A stretch of DNA of 64,000 bases from Niveibacterium sp. 24ML (GTDB taxonomy: Bacteria > Pseudomonadota > Gammaproteobacteria > Burkholderiales > Rhodocyclaceae), in NCBI RefSeq assembly GCF_026586805.1, contig NZ_JAPFHA010000016.1:1-64000 (forward strand). Direction: 5' to 3'. Position 1 is the stretch's first letter. Each line of letters starts with the position of its first letter. Below, piece by piece: positions 33,542 through 42,912 of the stretch. Made by a program: the position numbers and the translations under genes. The notes under the pieces were generated by a model that was not told the origin of the DNA, ran no database searches, and was given only the letters and a program-made list of their open reading frames with translations.

Positions 33542-36500
33542 ATGACCCGGCTTGTCGATCTCGACGTCTTCGCCTGCCCGCTCGCCGGTGTGAGCCTGAT
33601 CGAAGCCTCGGCCGGCACCGGCAAGACCTGGAACATCTGCGGCCTCTACCTTCGACTGCTGCTCGAACACGGCTTGCCGGTCGAACGCATTCTGGTCGTC
33701 ACCTTCACCAAGGCGGCCACCGCCGAACTGCGCGAGCGCATCCGCGGCCGCATCGTCGAAACGCTGGCGCAACTCGATGGCCGCGCCGCCAGCGGCGACC
33801 CCTTCGTGCCGCAATTGCTCGCTGCGGTGCACAGCCGCAACGCGATCGACGACGCCGCGCTGCGCAGCCGGCTCGACCTCGCGCTGCAAACCTTCGACGA
33901 AGCGGCGATCTACACGATCCACGGCTTCTGTCAGCGCGCGCTGGCAGACACACCGTTCGCCGCAGGCCTGCCCTTCAAGCTCGATGTATCGCCGGATGAC
34001 CGCGAGCTGATCCGCGAAGCAGTGGCCGATTTCTGGCGCCGCGAAGTGGCGGTGGACGCCCTGCCCGCCCCACTCGCCGCCTGGCTGCTGCAACGTGGCG
34101 ACTCACCCGATGCCTGGGCCGAGATGCTGCGCCGCGCGCTCGCCCGCCCGCTGGCGCACATCGAATGGCCCGCTGCACCCACGGAAACCGCCTCGCCCGA
34201 CGCGCTGCGCGTGGCCTTCGATGCCGCGTGTGCGGCGTTCAAGGCCGATCCTTCCCCGCTCGCCGCACTGGAAGCAGCACGAGCGCGCGGCGAGATCAAC
34301 GGCAACAAGGTGCGCGCCGAAGCGCCGGCCAAGGCCGACGAAGCCTGGCGCCATTGGCTTAACGCTGCCGACCCAATGCTCACCGACGTGGTCATCGACG
34401 GCAAGGAGAGCCCGCTGCGCTTCTTCCGCGCCAGCTTCCTCACCGAGGCCACCAAGGGCGGCAAGGCGGCCCCGGCGCATCCGTTTTTTGACGCCGCCGA
34501 TACGCTGATCGCCGCACGCCTTGCAGCGGAAGCGGCCCTCGAGCACGCGCGCCTCGCGCTGATCCGCCGCATGATCGACGCCGCCACCCAAACCCTGCGC
34601 GCCACCAAGCGCCGCGCCCGCGTGGTGGCCTACGACGACATGCTCGCCAACCTGCACCGCGCGCTCGAATCCGGCGCCAACCCGTGGCTGGCCAATGCCC
34701 TGCGCGATCGCTACCCGGCTGCGCTGATCGACGAATTCCAGGACACCGATCCGGTGCAGTTCGCGGTGTTCTCGCGCATCTACGCCGGCGATGCCGCCGC
34801 GCCGGCCGGCCCGCTGTTCCTCGTCGGCGATCCGAAGCAGGCAATCTACAGCTTCCGCAACGCCGATCTGCACACCTACCTCGCCGCGCGCGACGCCGCG
34901 CAGCACCGCTACACCCTGCGCGACAACCAGCGCTCGTCCGAATCGCTGATCAAGGCAATGAACGCGCTGTTCGCCGCCAACCCCGGCGGCTTCGTGCTGC
35001 CCGGGCTCAATTACGAAACGGTGGCGTTCGGCGAGAAACGCCGCCCCAGCTTCGCCGACGACACCGGCGAGGCACGCGGCGCGCTGCAACTGTGGCAACT
35101 GCCGCCCGGCATCGAAGGTGGCGCGATCCTGCGCAAACGCGCGATGGAAAGCGTTGCGCAGGCCTGCGCCGGCGAAATCGCGCGCCTGGTCGAGGCGGGC
35201 CAGCGCGCGGCCATCCGCATCGGCGGCGAGCCGCTCAAGCCATCGGATATCGCGGTGCTGGTGCGCAGCCACAAGCAGGCGGCGCGGATGAAGGCAGCGC
35301 TGGCCGCGCACGGCGTCGCCAGCGTCGAGATCTCGCAGACCGGCGTGTTCCAGAGCATCGAGGCCAGCGAACTCGCGCGCGTGCTGCACGCGGTGCGCGA
35401 ACCGGCGCGGGTGGGTTTGCTGCGTGCGGCGCTCGCCACCACGCTGATGGGCGAAACCGCCAGCTCGCTCGCCGCGCTTGATGCCGACGAAGCGCGCCTG
35501 CAAGCGCAGGTGTCGCGCTTTGCGCAGTGGCGTGAGCTGTGGAACACCCGCGGCATCGGCATGATGTTGCGGCGCTGGCTATCGGGCGCTGACACCGCGC
35601 AAAGCGTGCTCACCCGCCTGCTCGCTACCGGCGACGGCGAACGCCGCCTCACCAACGTGCTGCACCTGATCGAGCTGCTGCAACAGGCCAGTGAAGATCA
35701 CCCCGCGCCCGAGGCGCTGCTGCGCTGGCTGGCCGACCAGATCAAGGCCGACAGCCACGACGAAGTGGCCCAGCTGCGCCTGGAATCAGACCGCAAGCTG
35801 GTGCAGATCGTCACCATCCACAAGGCCAAGGGCCTGGAATACCCGATCACCTTCACCCCCTTCCTGTGGGATGGCTATCGCCGCCCGGAAGGCAATGAGG
35901 CCGCCGTCGAATACCACGACGCCAAAGGCCGCATCGTGCTCGATTACCGGCCCGAAGCCAGCGAAGACGAGGCCCTCAAGCGCGCCCGCAAAACCGAACG
36001 CGCCGCCGAAGATGTGCGCCTGGCCTACGTGGCGCTGACCCGCGCGGTGTTCCGCAGCTATGTGGTGGTCGGCAACTACGCCGCGCCCGCCGGCAAGAGC
36101 GTCAGCACCAGGGAATCGGCCCGCAGCGTGCTCAACTGGCTCGCCGCTGGTAAGGGCTGCGCGCTGGACGAGTGGGATGGCGGTGACGCCAACCCGGAGG
36201 CGATTACCGCCGCCTGGCAAGCCCTCGCCGAATCCGCGCCGGAAGGCATTTCGCTGGGCACCCTGCCCACCGACACCGGCGATCAGGCCCGGCTGCCACC
36301 GGCCGGCACAGGGCAGCTTGCCGCGCTGCCCGCCCCGGCGCAGATCCCCGAGGGCTGGAAGATCGGCAGCTTCAGCCGCCTCGCCCACGGCGTGCACGGT
36401 GCCGAGCAGGATCACGACACCCTCGCTGCGCCACGCTCGCTCGGCCCCACGCCCGCGGTGATCGCGCAAGACGACATCCTCCACTTCCCGCGTGGCGCCT

Positions 36501-37234
36501 CGGCAGGCGACTGCCTGCACGCGGCCTTCGAGCGCGCCGATTTCGCCGACCCGGCAAGCTGGCCCGAGGCCGCCCGCGCCGCGCTGCGCGAACACCCGCA
36601 ACGCACGCTCGAAGGCGGCCCGCGCGGGCAGGAACGCCTGCACGCGCAGATGCTCACGCTGCTGCGCGACGTTTTCGCCACGCCGCTGCGCCCCGGCCTG
36701 CGCCTCGCCGACCTGCCCGCGAAGAGCCGCCTGCCTGAACTGGGCTTCCACCTGCCTGCCGGCACGCTCAACGCATCGCGCCTCAACGCCTGGCTCACTG
36801 AGCGTGGCTACCGCATGCCGCCGCTGGGCTTTCATAGCCTTCAAGGCTACCTCTCGGGCTTCATCGATCTGGTGTTCGCGCACGCCGGCCAGTACTGGGT
36901 GCTCGACTGGAAATCCAACCTGCTCGGCTTCAAGGCCGCCGACTACTGCGGCGAATCGCTTGAAGCCGCGATGACCGCCCACGGCTACCACCTGCAATAC
37001 CTGCTCTACACCCTCGCCCTGCACCGGCACCTCAAAGTGCGCTTGCCGCACTACGACTACGACAGCCACATCGGGGGGGCTTTGTATTTATTCGTGCGTG
37101 GCGTACGGCCGGGGTGGTTGGGGGATGACGGCACGCAGGCGGGCGTGTATTTCCGGCGGCCGAGTCGGGGGGATATTGAGGGGCTGGACTTGTTGATTGG
37201 GGGAGCGGTTGCTGGCGGGGGTTTGGCACCATGA
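33542..37234 (+). CDS. recB: Exodeoxyribonuclease V subunit beta, RecB
   Basis: 1230 residues. N-terminal UvrD-type 3'-5' helicase: Walker A EASAGTGKTW (residues 21-30), TFTKAATAELRERI, ALIDEFQDTDPVQF (Walker B) and VTIHKAKGLEYPI. C-terminal nuclease domain (about 1000-1225) with GFIDLVF and the catalytic LDWKSNLLG motif, matching the Asp/Asp/Lys nuclease centre of E. coli RecB. It unwinds and degrades double-strand ends with RecC and RecD. ATG 33542 was chosen at the family N-terminus, with AGGG about ten bases upstream; the long in-frame upstream extension is not conserved in type. Confidence 0.96.
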   Translation: MTRLVDLDVFACPLAGVSLIEASAGTGKTWNICGLYLRLLLEHGLPVERILVVTFTKAATAELRERIRGRIVETLAQLDGRAASGDPFVPQLLAAVHSRNAIDDAALRSRLDLALQTFDEAAIYTIHGFCQRALADTPFAAGLPFKLDVSPDDRELIREAVADFWRREVAVDALPAPLAAWLLQRGDSPDAWAEMLRRALARPLAHIEWPAAPTETASPDALRVAFDAACAAFKADPSPLAALEAARARGEINGNKVRAEAPAKADEAWRHWLNAADPMLTDVVIDGKESPLRFFRASFLTEATKGGKAAPAHPFFDAADTLIAARLAAEAALEHARLALIRRMIDAATQTLRATKRRARVVAYDDMLANLHRALESGANPWLANALRDRYPAALIDEFQDTDPVQFAVFSRIYAGDAAAPAGPLFLVGDPKQAIYSFRNADLHTYLAARDAAQHRYTLRDNQRSSESLIKAMNALFAANPGGFVLPGLNYETVAFGEKRRPSFADDTGEARGALQLWQLPPGIEGGAILRKRAMESVAQACAGEIARLVEAGQRAAIRIGGEPLKPSDIAVLVRSHKQAARMKAALAAHGVASVEISQTGVFQSIEASELARVLHAVREPARVGLLRAALATTLMGETASSLAALDADEARLQAQVSRFAQWRELWNTRGIGMMLRRWLSGADTAQSVLTRLLATGDGERRLTNVLHLIELLQQASEDHPAPEALLRWLADQIKADSHDEVAQLRLESDRKLVQIVTIHKAKGLEYPITFTPFLWDGYRRPEGNEAAVEYHDAKGRIVLDYRPEASEDEALKRARKTERAAEDVRLAYVALTRAVFRSYVVVGNYAAPAGKSVSTRESARSVLNWLAAGKGCALDEWDGGDANPEAITAAWQALAESAPEGISLGTLPTDTGDQARLPPAGTGQLAALPAPAQIPEGWKIGSFSRLAHGVHGAEQDHDTLAAPRSLGPTPAVIAQDDILHFPRGASAGDCLHAAFERADFADPASWPEAARAALREHPQRTLEGGPRGQERLHAQMLTLLRDVFATPLRPGLRLADLPAKSRLPELGFHLPAGTLNASRLNAWLTERGYRMPPLGFHSLQGYLSGFIDLVFAHAGQYWVLDWKSNLLGFKAADYCGESLEAAMTAHGYHLQYLLYTLALHRHLKVRLPHYDYDSHIGGALYLFVRGVRPGWLGDDGTQAGVYFRRPSRGDIEGLDLLIGGAVAGGGLAP

Positions 37235-37357
37235 ACCGCCGCGCATCGACCCTTCGCCGGATGGTTGCCGACAGCCTCGTCGGTTGGGCTGAGCGAAGCG
37301 AAGCCCAACGCCTCGGCTTGCGATCGGCCGCATCGTCGTGCACCTGCCTTCCCCTTC

Positions 37358-38003
37358 AAGCCGGGTCCCGCCCCGGCGGGCGGGTTTCTTTCTTTGTGCG
37401 AACAAAGAAAGAAACCAAAGAAAGTCGCCCCGCTTCAACGCCCCGCCTGCGGCGGGGTTCCCTGTGCTGCTCGCGTCGCCAGGGGCCTGCGGAACTCGCC
37501 CTCGCTTCGCTCGGTGCTCAAACAGTCCTCGGCCCCGCCGTGCTACGCACGTCGGAACCCGGCAACGCTGCGCTGCTCGGCGTTTCAGAGGGGAATGGAA
37601 AAGCGTCGACGCTCAACCGTTGCAGATCTCCGGTAACCCGGACGCAAGCCGAAGGCCGGAGTTCGGGAGATGCGCTTGCCTCGGACTCTCCCGGCGCCCC
37701 TGATGCCGCTGCGCTGCATCCAGGCTACCAATGCACAACGCGCAATGAAACTGCGACGTTTTTGACTTTGGGTCCCGTCGAGAGCGCCGAGCAGCGCAGC
37801 GGGGTCGGGGCATCGGCGCGTAGCGCCGACGGCGAGGACTGTCTGAGGCCCGCAGGGCCGAGTTCCGCAGCCGCACGACTTCGCGAGCAGCGCAGGGAAG
37901 TCAGGTGCGCAGCGCCTGACCGCGAACGCCGGGCGGCACTCTTTGCTTACTTTCTGGTGCTGTTGCCAGAAAGTAAGACGCCCGCCGGGGCGGGACCCGG
38001 CTT
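37358..38003. repeat. 646-bp imperfect palindromic element with perfect 25-bp terminal inverted repeats
   Basis: Positions 37358-37382 are exactly complementary to 37979-38003. Inside, the two halves continue as an imperfect palindrome: for example GGACTG/CAGTCC, TTCCGCAG/CTGCGGAA and TTCCCTG/CAGGGAA blocks recur in mirrored order. Just inside the left end is a 15-bp hairpin (37383-37397 with 37402-37416, GCGA loop), and just inside the right end a 12-bp hairpin (37946-37957 with 37966-37977). No transposase or other credible protein is encoded; an open frame running through it is taken as chance. It fills nearly all of the recB to lipoprotein gap. Confidence 0.85.
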
Positions 38004-38096
38004 CAGCGGCACGGCCGTGCCAAGCGAACGACGCTCATCGCAAGCCACAACCCCCAATCAGCCCACCCCACCTGGCCGACCAAGGAGCCTGGATCA

Positions 38097-38894
38097 ATGA
38101 CACCCCCGTCCACCCGAGCCCTGAGCACCACGCTGCTTCTGGCCCTGCTCGCACTGCCCGCGTGCCGCGACCCGGCCCAAGTGGCTGCGCAGCAAGCCGC
38201 CATCGAGCAAGGCAAGGCCGCAATGGCGTACTGGGAAAACAAATGCAAGACCGTGGCCGGTGAAAAGATCTACCGCAAGGTCGAGGGCGTTGAGGGGATC
38301 TTGCTGCTCAAGGTGCGGCCCAAAGCGTCGGACCGGGAGTGGTATGACAGGAACTTCCCCGGGGCGGCCTTTTCACGAGAGCGGCAAGCAGACGAATACA
38401 TCGAATCCTTCCTTGGGTACGAGCACGGCAGCACCGGCCCGGCGGATCGCGGATACATCAATTCCACGCCTTCCCATGAACCCGGCTACAGCTACGTCGA
38501 CGTGATCGACGAGAAGGATGGGACGCGCTACCGCTACACAGTTCGGCGAGAGCGCGATCTCAAGGCGAAGACTGAATGGTGGAATGTCTTTCTTGATCGA
38601 GATCCGGCGCCGGACCCCGCGCCGCGCTATGCGGTGACCTACGAAGACCACGTCATCGCTGAAGAGCGTGCGCTGGGCGTAGCCAGCAGCACCCTGAAAG
38701 TCATCGACACCCAAAACAACGAGGTGCTGGCCGAACGCACGGTCTACGCCGTCACCGGCGGATTTGATGCGCGAAGCAGCACACCACCATGGCTGGTGGC
38801 CAAGGTTTGCCCTATCCAGTCAGGTGGAGCCTCAACAGAAACTCGACTTTTCGCAGATCAGGTACTGATTCCGGCCCGAGCAGAACCGAAATGA
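38097..38894 (+). CDS. Putative lipoprotein of unknown function
   Basis: 265 residues. N-terminal signal with TLLLALLALPAC gives a lipobox with C23, so it should be lipid-anchored. The mature part is hydrophilic, with SYVDVIDEKDGTRYRYTVRRERD, an YAVTYEDHV strand and a C-terminal SSTPPWLVAKVCP containing one of few further cysteines. Not recognised as a known family. Its TGA overlaps the recD start (ATGA), so recD is probably translated from the same transcript. An envelope lipoprotein joined to recD is an odd pairing. Confidence 0.7.
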   Translation: MTPPSTRALSTTLLLALLALPACRDPAQVAAQQAAIEQGKAAMAYWENKCKTVAGEKIYRKVEGVEGILLLKVRPKASDREWYDRNFPGAAFSRERQADEYIESFLGYEHGSTGPADRGYINSTPSHEPGYSYVDVIDEKDGTRYRYTVRRERDLKAKTEWWNVFLDRDPAPDPAPRYAVTYEDHVIAEERALGVASSTLKVIDTQNNEVLAERTVYAVTGGFDARSSTPPWLVAKVCPIQSGGASTETRLFADQVLIPARAEPK

Positions 38895-40705
38895 CCCCCT
38901 CCTCCCCCCTCACCGACGGCTTCGCCCACCACATCGCCCGCTGGGCGCAGCGCGCCGGCGCTGCCGAGCCCGCCGTAGCCCTCGCCGAAGCGGCCGCAAT
39001 TCTGGTGTCGGCGGCCACCGCCGAAGGCCATGTCTGCGCGCATGTGGATGCGCTGCCACCACCTTGGCAGGCGATGCCGCCAGACGAACTGCACGACGCA
39101 CTGCTCGCGACCGGCGTGGTGGCCGACGACGCTTCCGCCGAGCCGGCGCCACTGTTTGCCGATGGCAACGGCCGCCTGTACCTGTGGCGCTATCACGACT
39201 ACGAACGCCGGCTCGCGAGCGCCTTGCACGCGCTGGCGCAGCCGTTTGCACTGGCTGCTGCCGACATCGCACGGCTGCGCACGCAGCTCGACCAGCTCTT
39301 CCCGGCCGACCCGCAGCGCAGTGGTCCAGACCGGCAGAAGCTTGCCGCCGCCCTGGCCTTGCAGCGCGGCCTGACGGTGATCTCCGGCGGGCCGGGCACC
39401 GGCAAGACGCACACGGTGATCGGCCTGCTTGCGGCGCTGCTTGCGCAGGCGCCGGACACCCGCGTGGCACTCGCGGCACCCACCGGCAAGGCTGCGGCGC
39501 GGATGATGGAGACGCTGCGCGGCCGCATCGCACACCTGCCGGAGGCGATCCGCAGCCGCTTGCCGGCCGAGGCCTGGACGGTGCATCGCCTGCTGGGCGT
39601 CACCAGCGAAGCGGGCCGCTTCCGCCACGACCGCGACAACCCGCTGCCGATCGACGCACTGGTGGTGGACGAAGCCTCGATGCTCGATCTGGCGCTTGCG
39701 ACGCGGCTGATCGAAGCCATGCCGAAGGGCGCACGGCTGATTCTGCTCGGCGACAAGGATCAGCTGGCGGCAGTGGAAGCCGGCGCGGTGTTTGCCGAAC
39801 TGTCGGCCGGCCAAGCCTTCACGCCCGCCTGCGCCGCTGCGCTGGCTGAACTGGCGGGCTGTGCCGCGAGCGATGTAAGCGATGTACCCAGCGGCCCAGC
39901 GGCGCTCGCCGACTCGGTGATCTGGCTCAGTGAGAGCCGACGTTTCCGCGCCGATTCGGGCATCGGCCGGCTGGCGGCAGACGTCAAGGCTGGCCGCGGC
40001 GAGGCGGCGATCGAGTGGATGCAGGCGGGGGCCGATACCGCGGTGCGCTGGATCGACGACGCGGCCGATGCGCCGGGCGAAAACATCCGCGCGACGCTGC
40101 TCGCCGGCTATGCGCCCTACTTCCAGGCGCTCGGTGATGCGGCGAGTGGCCGCGACCCGGCCGCGCTGATGCAGGCCTTCGACCGCTACCGCATTCTCTG
40201 TGCGGTGCAAGCCGGCCCGCGCGGCGTGGCGGCGATCAACGACTTCATCGGCCAGCGCGTGCGTCGCCTGACCACCACGGCAAGCAGCAGCCCGTGGTAT
40301 CGCGGCCGCGCGGTGATGATTCTGCACAATGACTACGCGCTGCGCGTGTTCAATGGCGATATCGGCATTTGCGTGCCGGATGCCGCCGGCGAGCCGGTGG
40401 TCGCCTTTCCCGACGCGGCGAGCGGATGGCGTTACCTGACACCAAGCCGCCTGCCGGAACACGCCGACGCATTCGCGATCACGGTGCACAAGTCCCAGGG
40501 TTCGGAATTCGAGCGGGTTCACCTGCTGCTGCCAGAGCGGGCCGGCGCGGTGCTGACGCGCGAGCTGGTCTACACCGGGGTGACACGGGCCGCGCAGGCT
40601 GTAGAGGTATCGGGCGAGGCGGATGTTTTCGTGAATGCATGCCGCACGCCGACGCGGCGGCGCTCTGGCCTGGCCGGGCAACTTGCCTTGCAGCAGCGCG
40701 GCTGA
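38891..40705 (+). CDS. recD: Exodeoxyribonuclease V subunit alpha, RecD
   Basis: 604 residues, near E. coli RecD (608). 5'-3' superfamily I helicase: Walker A SGGPGTGKTHT (about 165-175), APTGKAAARM, VVDEASMLDL (Walker B), LLGDKDQLAAVEAGAVF, and the C-terminal AITVHKSQGSEF with VYTGVTRA. N-terminal domain (about 1-120) for RecC/RecB contact. ATG 38891 overlaps the lipoprotein stop codon; the longer upstream frame is rejected because it runs through that gene. Functions in double-strand break repair with RecB and RecC. Confidence 0.95.
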   Translation: MTPSSPLTDGFAHHIARWAQRAGAAEPAVALAEAAAILVSAATAEGHVCAHVDALPPPWQAMPPDELHDALLATGVVADDASAEPAPLFADGNGRLYLWRYHDYERRLASALHALAQPFALAAADIARLRTQLDQLFPADPQRSGPDRQKLAAALALQRGLTVISGGPGTGKTHTVIGLLAALLAQAPDTRVALAAPTGKAAARMMETLRGRIAHLPEAIRSRLPAEAWTVHRLLGVTSEAGRFRHDRDNPLPIDALVVDEASMLDLALATRLIEAMPKGARLILLGDKDQLAAVEAGAVFAELSAGQAFTPACAAALAELAGCAASDVSDVPSGPAALADSVIWLSESRRFRADSGIGRLAADVKAGRGEAAIEWMQAGADTAVRWIDDAADAPGENIRATLLAGYAPYFQALGDAASGRDPAALMQAFDRYRILCAVQAGPRGVAAINDFIGQRVRRLTTTASSSPWYRGRAVMILHNDYALRVFNGDIGICVPDAAGEPVVAFPDAASGWRYLTPSRLPEHADAFAITVHKSQGSEFERVHLLLPERAGAVLTRELVYTGVTRAAQAVEVSGEADVFVNACRTPTRRRSGLAGQLALQQRG

Positions 40706-40866
40706 GCAATTGCCACCGACGCGGCCGCCGATCACCTGAGCCGCGCTCTGACGGTGCCGTGCGAGCGAATCGGCGCGGATTTGATCTTGCGCGGGGGCAG
40801 GCGGCGAATCCTTGCTACGCTTTGAGCCCCCCTAGCCTGGCGCGCTGCCCTGTGCGCCGTTTCATC

Positions 40867-41259
40867 ATGACCATCCTCATCTACGTTTTGGTGCTCGCCT
40901 TGTCCGCGATCGGTTCGGTGCTGGTCTCACAGTCCGACTGCGTCTTGCGTGACTGTTCGGACGGCAGCGGATTGCGCGCGATCCTGACGATCGGTTTCCC
41001 GGTGCTGATGCTGTACGCCATCGTGACGCTGGGCGTGGTGTACCGGGTGGCACTGGTGCTGCTGCGCAACTGGAGCAAACCGCTGGCGGCGCTGCTGCCT
41101 AGCGCCACGGTCGCGATCAGCATTTCGCTCTGCTTCTTTGATTCGCGCAGCCAGAACGTGCGCCACATCATCACCCTGGCGCTCGACCTCGGTGTGCCCT
41201 GGTTCCTCGCCAGCTTCGTCGGCATCCAGTTGATGACACGCCAGTCAACGGTGTCATGA
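40867..41259 (+). CDS. Small multi-pass membrane protein of unknown function
   Basis: 130 residues with four hydrophobic segments: about 2-20 (ILIYVLVLALSAIGSVLV), 40-62, 75-90 (LAALLPSATVAISISLCFF) and 105-122. A short loop SDCVLRDCSDG holds two cysteines that could pair outside the membrane. Not recognised. No clear ribosome site precedes ATG 40867; GTG 40852 is an in-frame alternative. It lies 160 bp after recD and before the LOG gene in the same direction. Confidence 0.55.
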   Translation: MTILIYVLVLALSAIGSVLVSQSDCVLRDCSDGSGLRAILTIGFPVLMLYAIVTLGVVYRVALVLLRNWSKPLAALLPSATVAISISLCFFDSRSQNVRHIITLALDLGVPWFLASFVGIQLMTRQSTVS

Positions 41260-41302
41260 AGATCGGCTACATTCGGCGGCTGGAAACTGGAGCCTTAGCC
41301 CG

Positions 41303-41893
41303 ATGAAATCGATCTGTGTGTTCTGCGGCGCCCGACACGGCGAACGCGTGGCCTACCGGCATGCGACGGAGGGCCTCGGAAAGTTGCTGGCCGACGAAGG
41401 AATCGAACTGGTCTGGGGCGGCGGGCACGTCGGCCTGATGGGCGTCGTGGCCGATGCGGTATTGAAGGCCGGGGGCCGCGCCTTCGGCGTGATCCCCGAT
41501 TTCATGGCCGAGCGCGAACTCGAACACCCCGGCGCCACCGAAATGCGGGTGGTGGATTCGATGCACACCCGCAAAGCGGCGATGGCTGAGCGGGCCGAGG
41601 GCTTCATCGCCCTGCCAGGCGGGTACGGCACGCTCGATGAGCTGTTCGAAATCCTCACCTGGGGCCAGTTGCACATTCACCGCAAGCCGATCGGGCTGCT
41701 CAATGTGGAAGGCTTCTACGAACCGCTGATCGCGATGGTGCGGCACATGGTGGCCGAAGGTTTCGTGAAATCCGAAAACCTTGATCTCTTCTGCGTTGCC
41801 GATACGCCTGAAGCTTTGCTTGCCGCCATGCGCGCCTGGCAAGCCCCGGCCGAAGACGACTGGGTGCCACCCTTGAGCATGCAACAGGGCTGA
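41303..41893 (+). CDS. LOG-family protein (nucleoside 5'-monophosphate phosphoribohydrolase)
   Basis: 196 residues of the TIGR00730/LOG family. VFCGARHGER at the start, VWGGGHVGLMG, and the signature FIALPGGYGTLDELFE with the catalytic Glu and preceding MHTRKAAM Arg/Lys. Plant and bacterial members release free cytokinin bases from their riboside monophosphates; other bacterial members cleave AMP-like nucleotides. The true substrate here is unknown. It is followed after 1-2 bp by the first copy of the MITE-like repeat. Confidence 0.9.
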   Translation: MKSICVFCGARHGERVAYRHATEGLGKLLADEGIELVWGGGHVGLMGVVADAVLKAGGRAFGVIPDFMAERELEHPGATEMRVVDSMHTRKAAMAERAEGFIALPGGYGTLDELFEILTWGQLHIHRKPIGLLNVEGFYEPLIAMVRHMVAEGFVKSENLDLFCVADTPEALLAAMRAWQAPAEDDWVPPLSMQQG

Positions 41894-41894
41894 A

Positions 41895-42055
41895 CCCACC
41901 TTGGGAAGGCCTGAATAAGTGGCTGCGACGGCGCATCGCTGCGTTGCGGCGTGCTCGCTCCCGCGCCTATCCGTTTGATATGTCTTGGTCGCTGCGCGCA
42001 CCGCGCCTTGCGCTGCATCCCTCTCGCTCACTTATTCAGACCATCCCTAGGTGGG
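41895..42055 (+). repeat. MITE-like element, full copy
   Basis: 161 bp. The ends are 27-bp inverted repeats with 24 matches; the core is GGGAAGGCCTGAATAAGTG at 41903-41921 against CACTTATTCAGACCATCCC at 42029-42047. Positions 41904-41999 recur in inverted orientation at 45283-45378 with a single mismatch. No coding potential; it starts right after the LOG stop codon and may also stop transcription. Confidence 0.8.
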
Positions 42056-42126
42056 CGCACCGCGCGCCCTTAATATTTCAGTGATGTGGCCGCATCAGAA
42101 TCCGCGCATTGCCGGAGACGATGCCC

Positions 42127-42813
42127 ATGTACACCCGCAGCGAGCGGCTGATCCTGTTTGACGCCGACGGCACCACGGTGGATGCCTTCAGCGCGATCGA
42201 CACCACCTTCGCCCGACACGGCATGGAGATCGGCGATCTGGAACGCTTCCAGAAGCGCAGAAAGCTGTTCAAGTACCTGGGCGGCATCCGCGAGTTTCCG
42301 GTCAACCTGAAGAAGCAGTTCGGCAAGCGCAGCCGCAAGGAACTGATCGCCACGCTAACCGAGGTGTACCGCGAAGAGGCCACGCTCTATCCGGGGGTTG
42401 CCGCGCTGCTGCGTGAACTGGTGAATACCCCAAATCTGCGGATCGGGCTGGTCACCCGCAATGTCACGCACGAGCCGGCCCTTACCTTGCGCCGCCTGTT
42501 CGCCCGCCACGATGTAGACCTCACCGCATTCGACTTCATGGCCTGCCTGAGCCTGAGCGATGACAAGAAGCACGCCTTCAAGATGGCGCGCGAGCGATTC
42601 GCGATCAACCCGGCGCGCAGCCATGCCTGCGGCGACGAGTTCAGCGATTTCAGCGCGGCGCTCGCCTCGGGCATGCACCCATTCGTGGTGTCTTACGGCT
42701 TCGAGGACCACAAGCGCCTGACGCGCAAGTTCGAGGTGCCGGACGAGGTGATCTCGCGCACGCCAGAAGAGTTCTGCGCACGGGTGCGCAACGCCCTCGA
42801 TCTGGAGGGCTGA
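42127..42813 (+). CDS. HAD-superfamily hydrolase
   Basis: 228 residues. Motif I is LILFDADGTTVDAF with nucleophile D12 and D14; a helical cap follows (about 20-90); motif II is GLVTRNV with the conserved Thr; the lysine of motif III is in SDDKKHAFKMA; motif IV is ACGDEFSDF with the Mg-binding acidic pair. Subfamily IA phosphatase-like; substrate unknown. GGAG lies nine bases before ATG 42127; ATG 42121 is an alternative but leaves too short a spacing. First gene of the segment bounded by the two repeat copies. Confidence 0.82.
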   Translation: MYTRSERLILFDADGTTVDAFSAIDTTFARHGMEIGDLERFQKRRKLFKYLGGIREFPVNLKKQFGKRSRKELIATLTEVYREEATLYPGVAALLRELVNTPNLRIGLVTRNVTHEPALTLRRLFARHDVDLTAFDFMACLSLSDDKKHAFKMARERFAINPARSHACGDEFSDFSAALASGMHPFVVSYGFEDHKRLTRKFEVPDEVISRTPEEFCARVRNALDLEG

Positions 42814-42912
42814 ACACCGCCGCATCGCGAAGATCAAGCTGCGGTGCACAAATGTCCCGCCAGTGACCACGGGCTTTGCAATCAGTCCGAATGTGAAACA
42901 AACTGTCTGGTC

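Noticed and set aside
33227-34093. 288-codon minus-strand frame covering the recB start
   Set aside because: It overlaps the N-terminal helicase region of recB and extends into the intergenic region without a recognisable product.
34103-35503. 466-codon minus-strand frame inside recB
   Set aside because: Shadow of recB; no motif of its own.
37231-38100. 289-codon frame across the palindromic element
   Set aside because: It covers an inverted-repeat element and shows no domain, signal or codon pattern; taken as chance.
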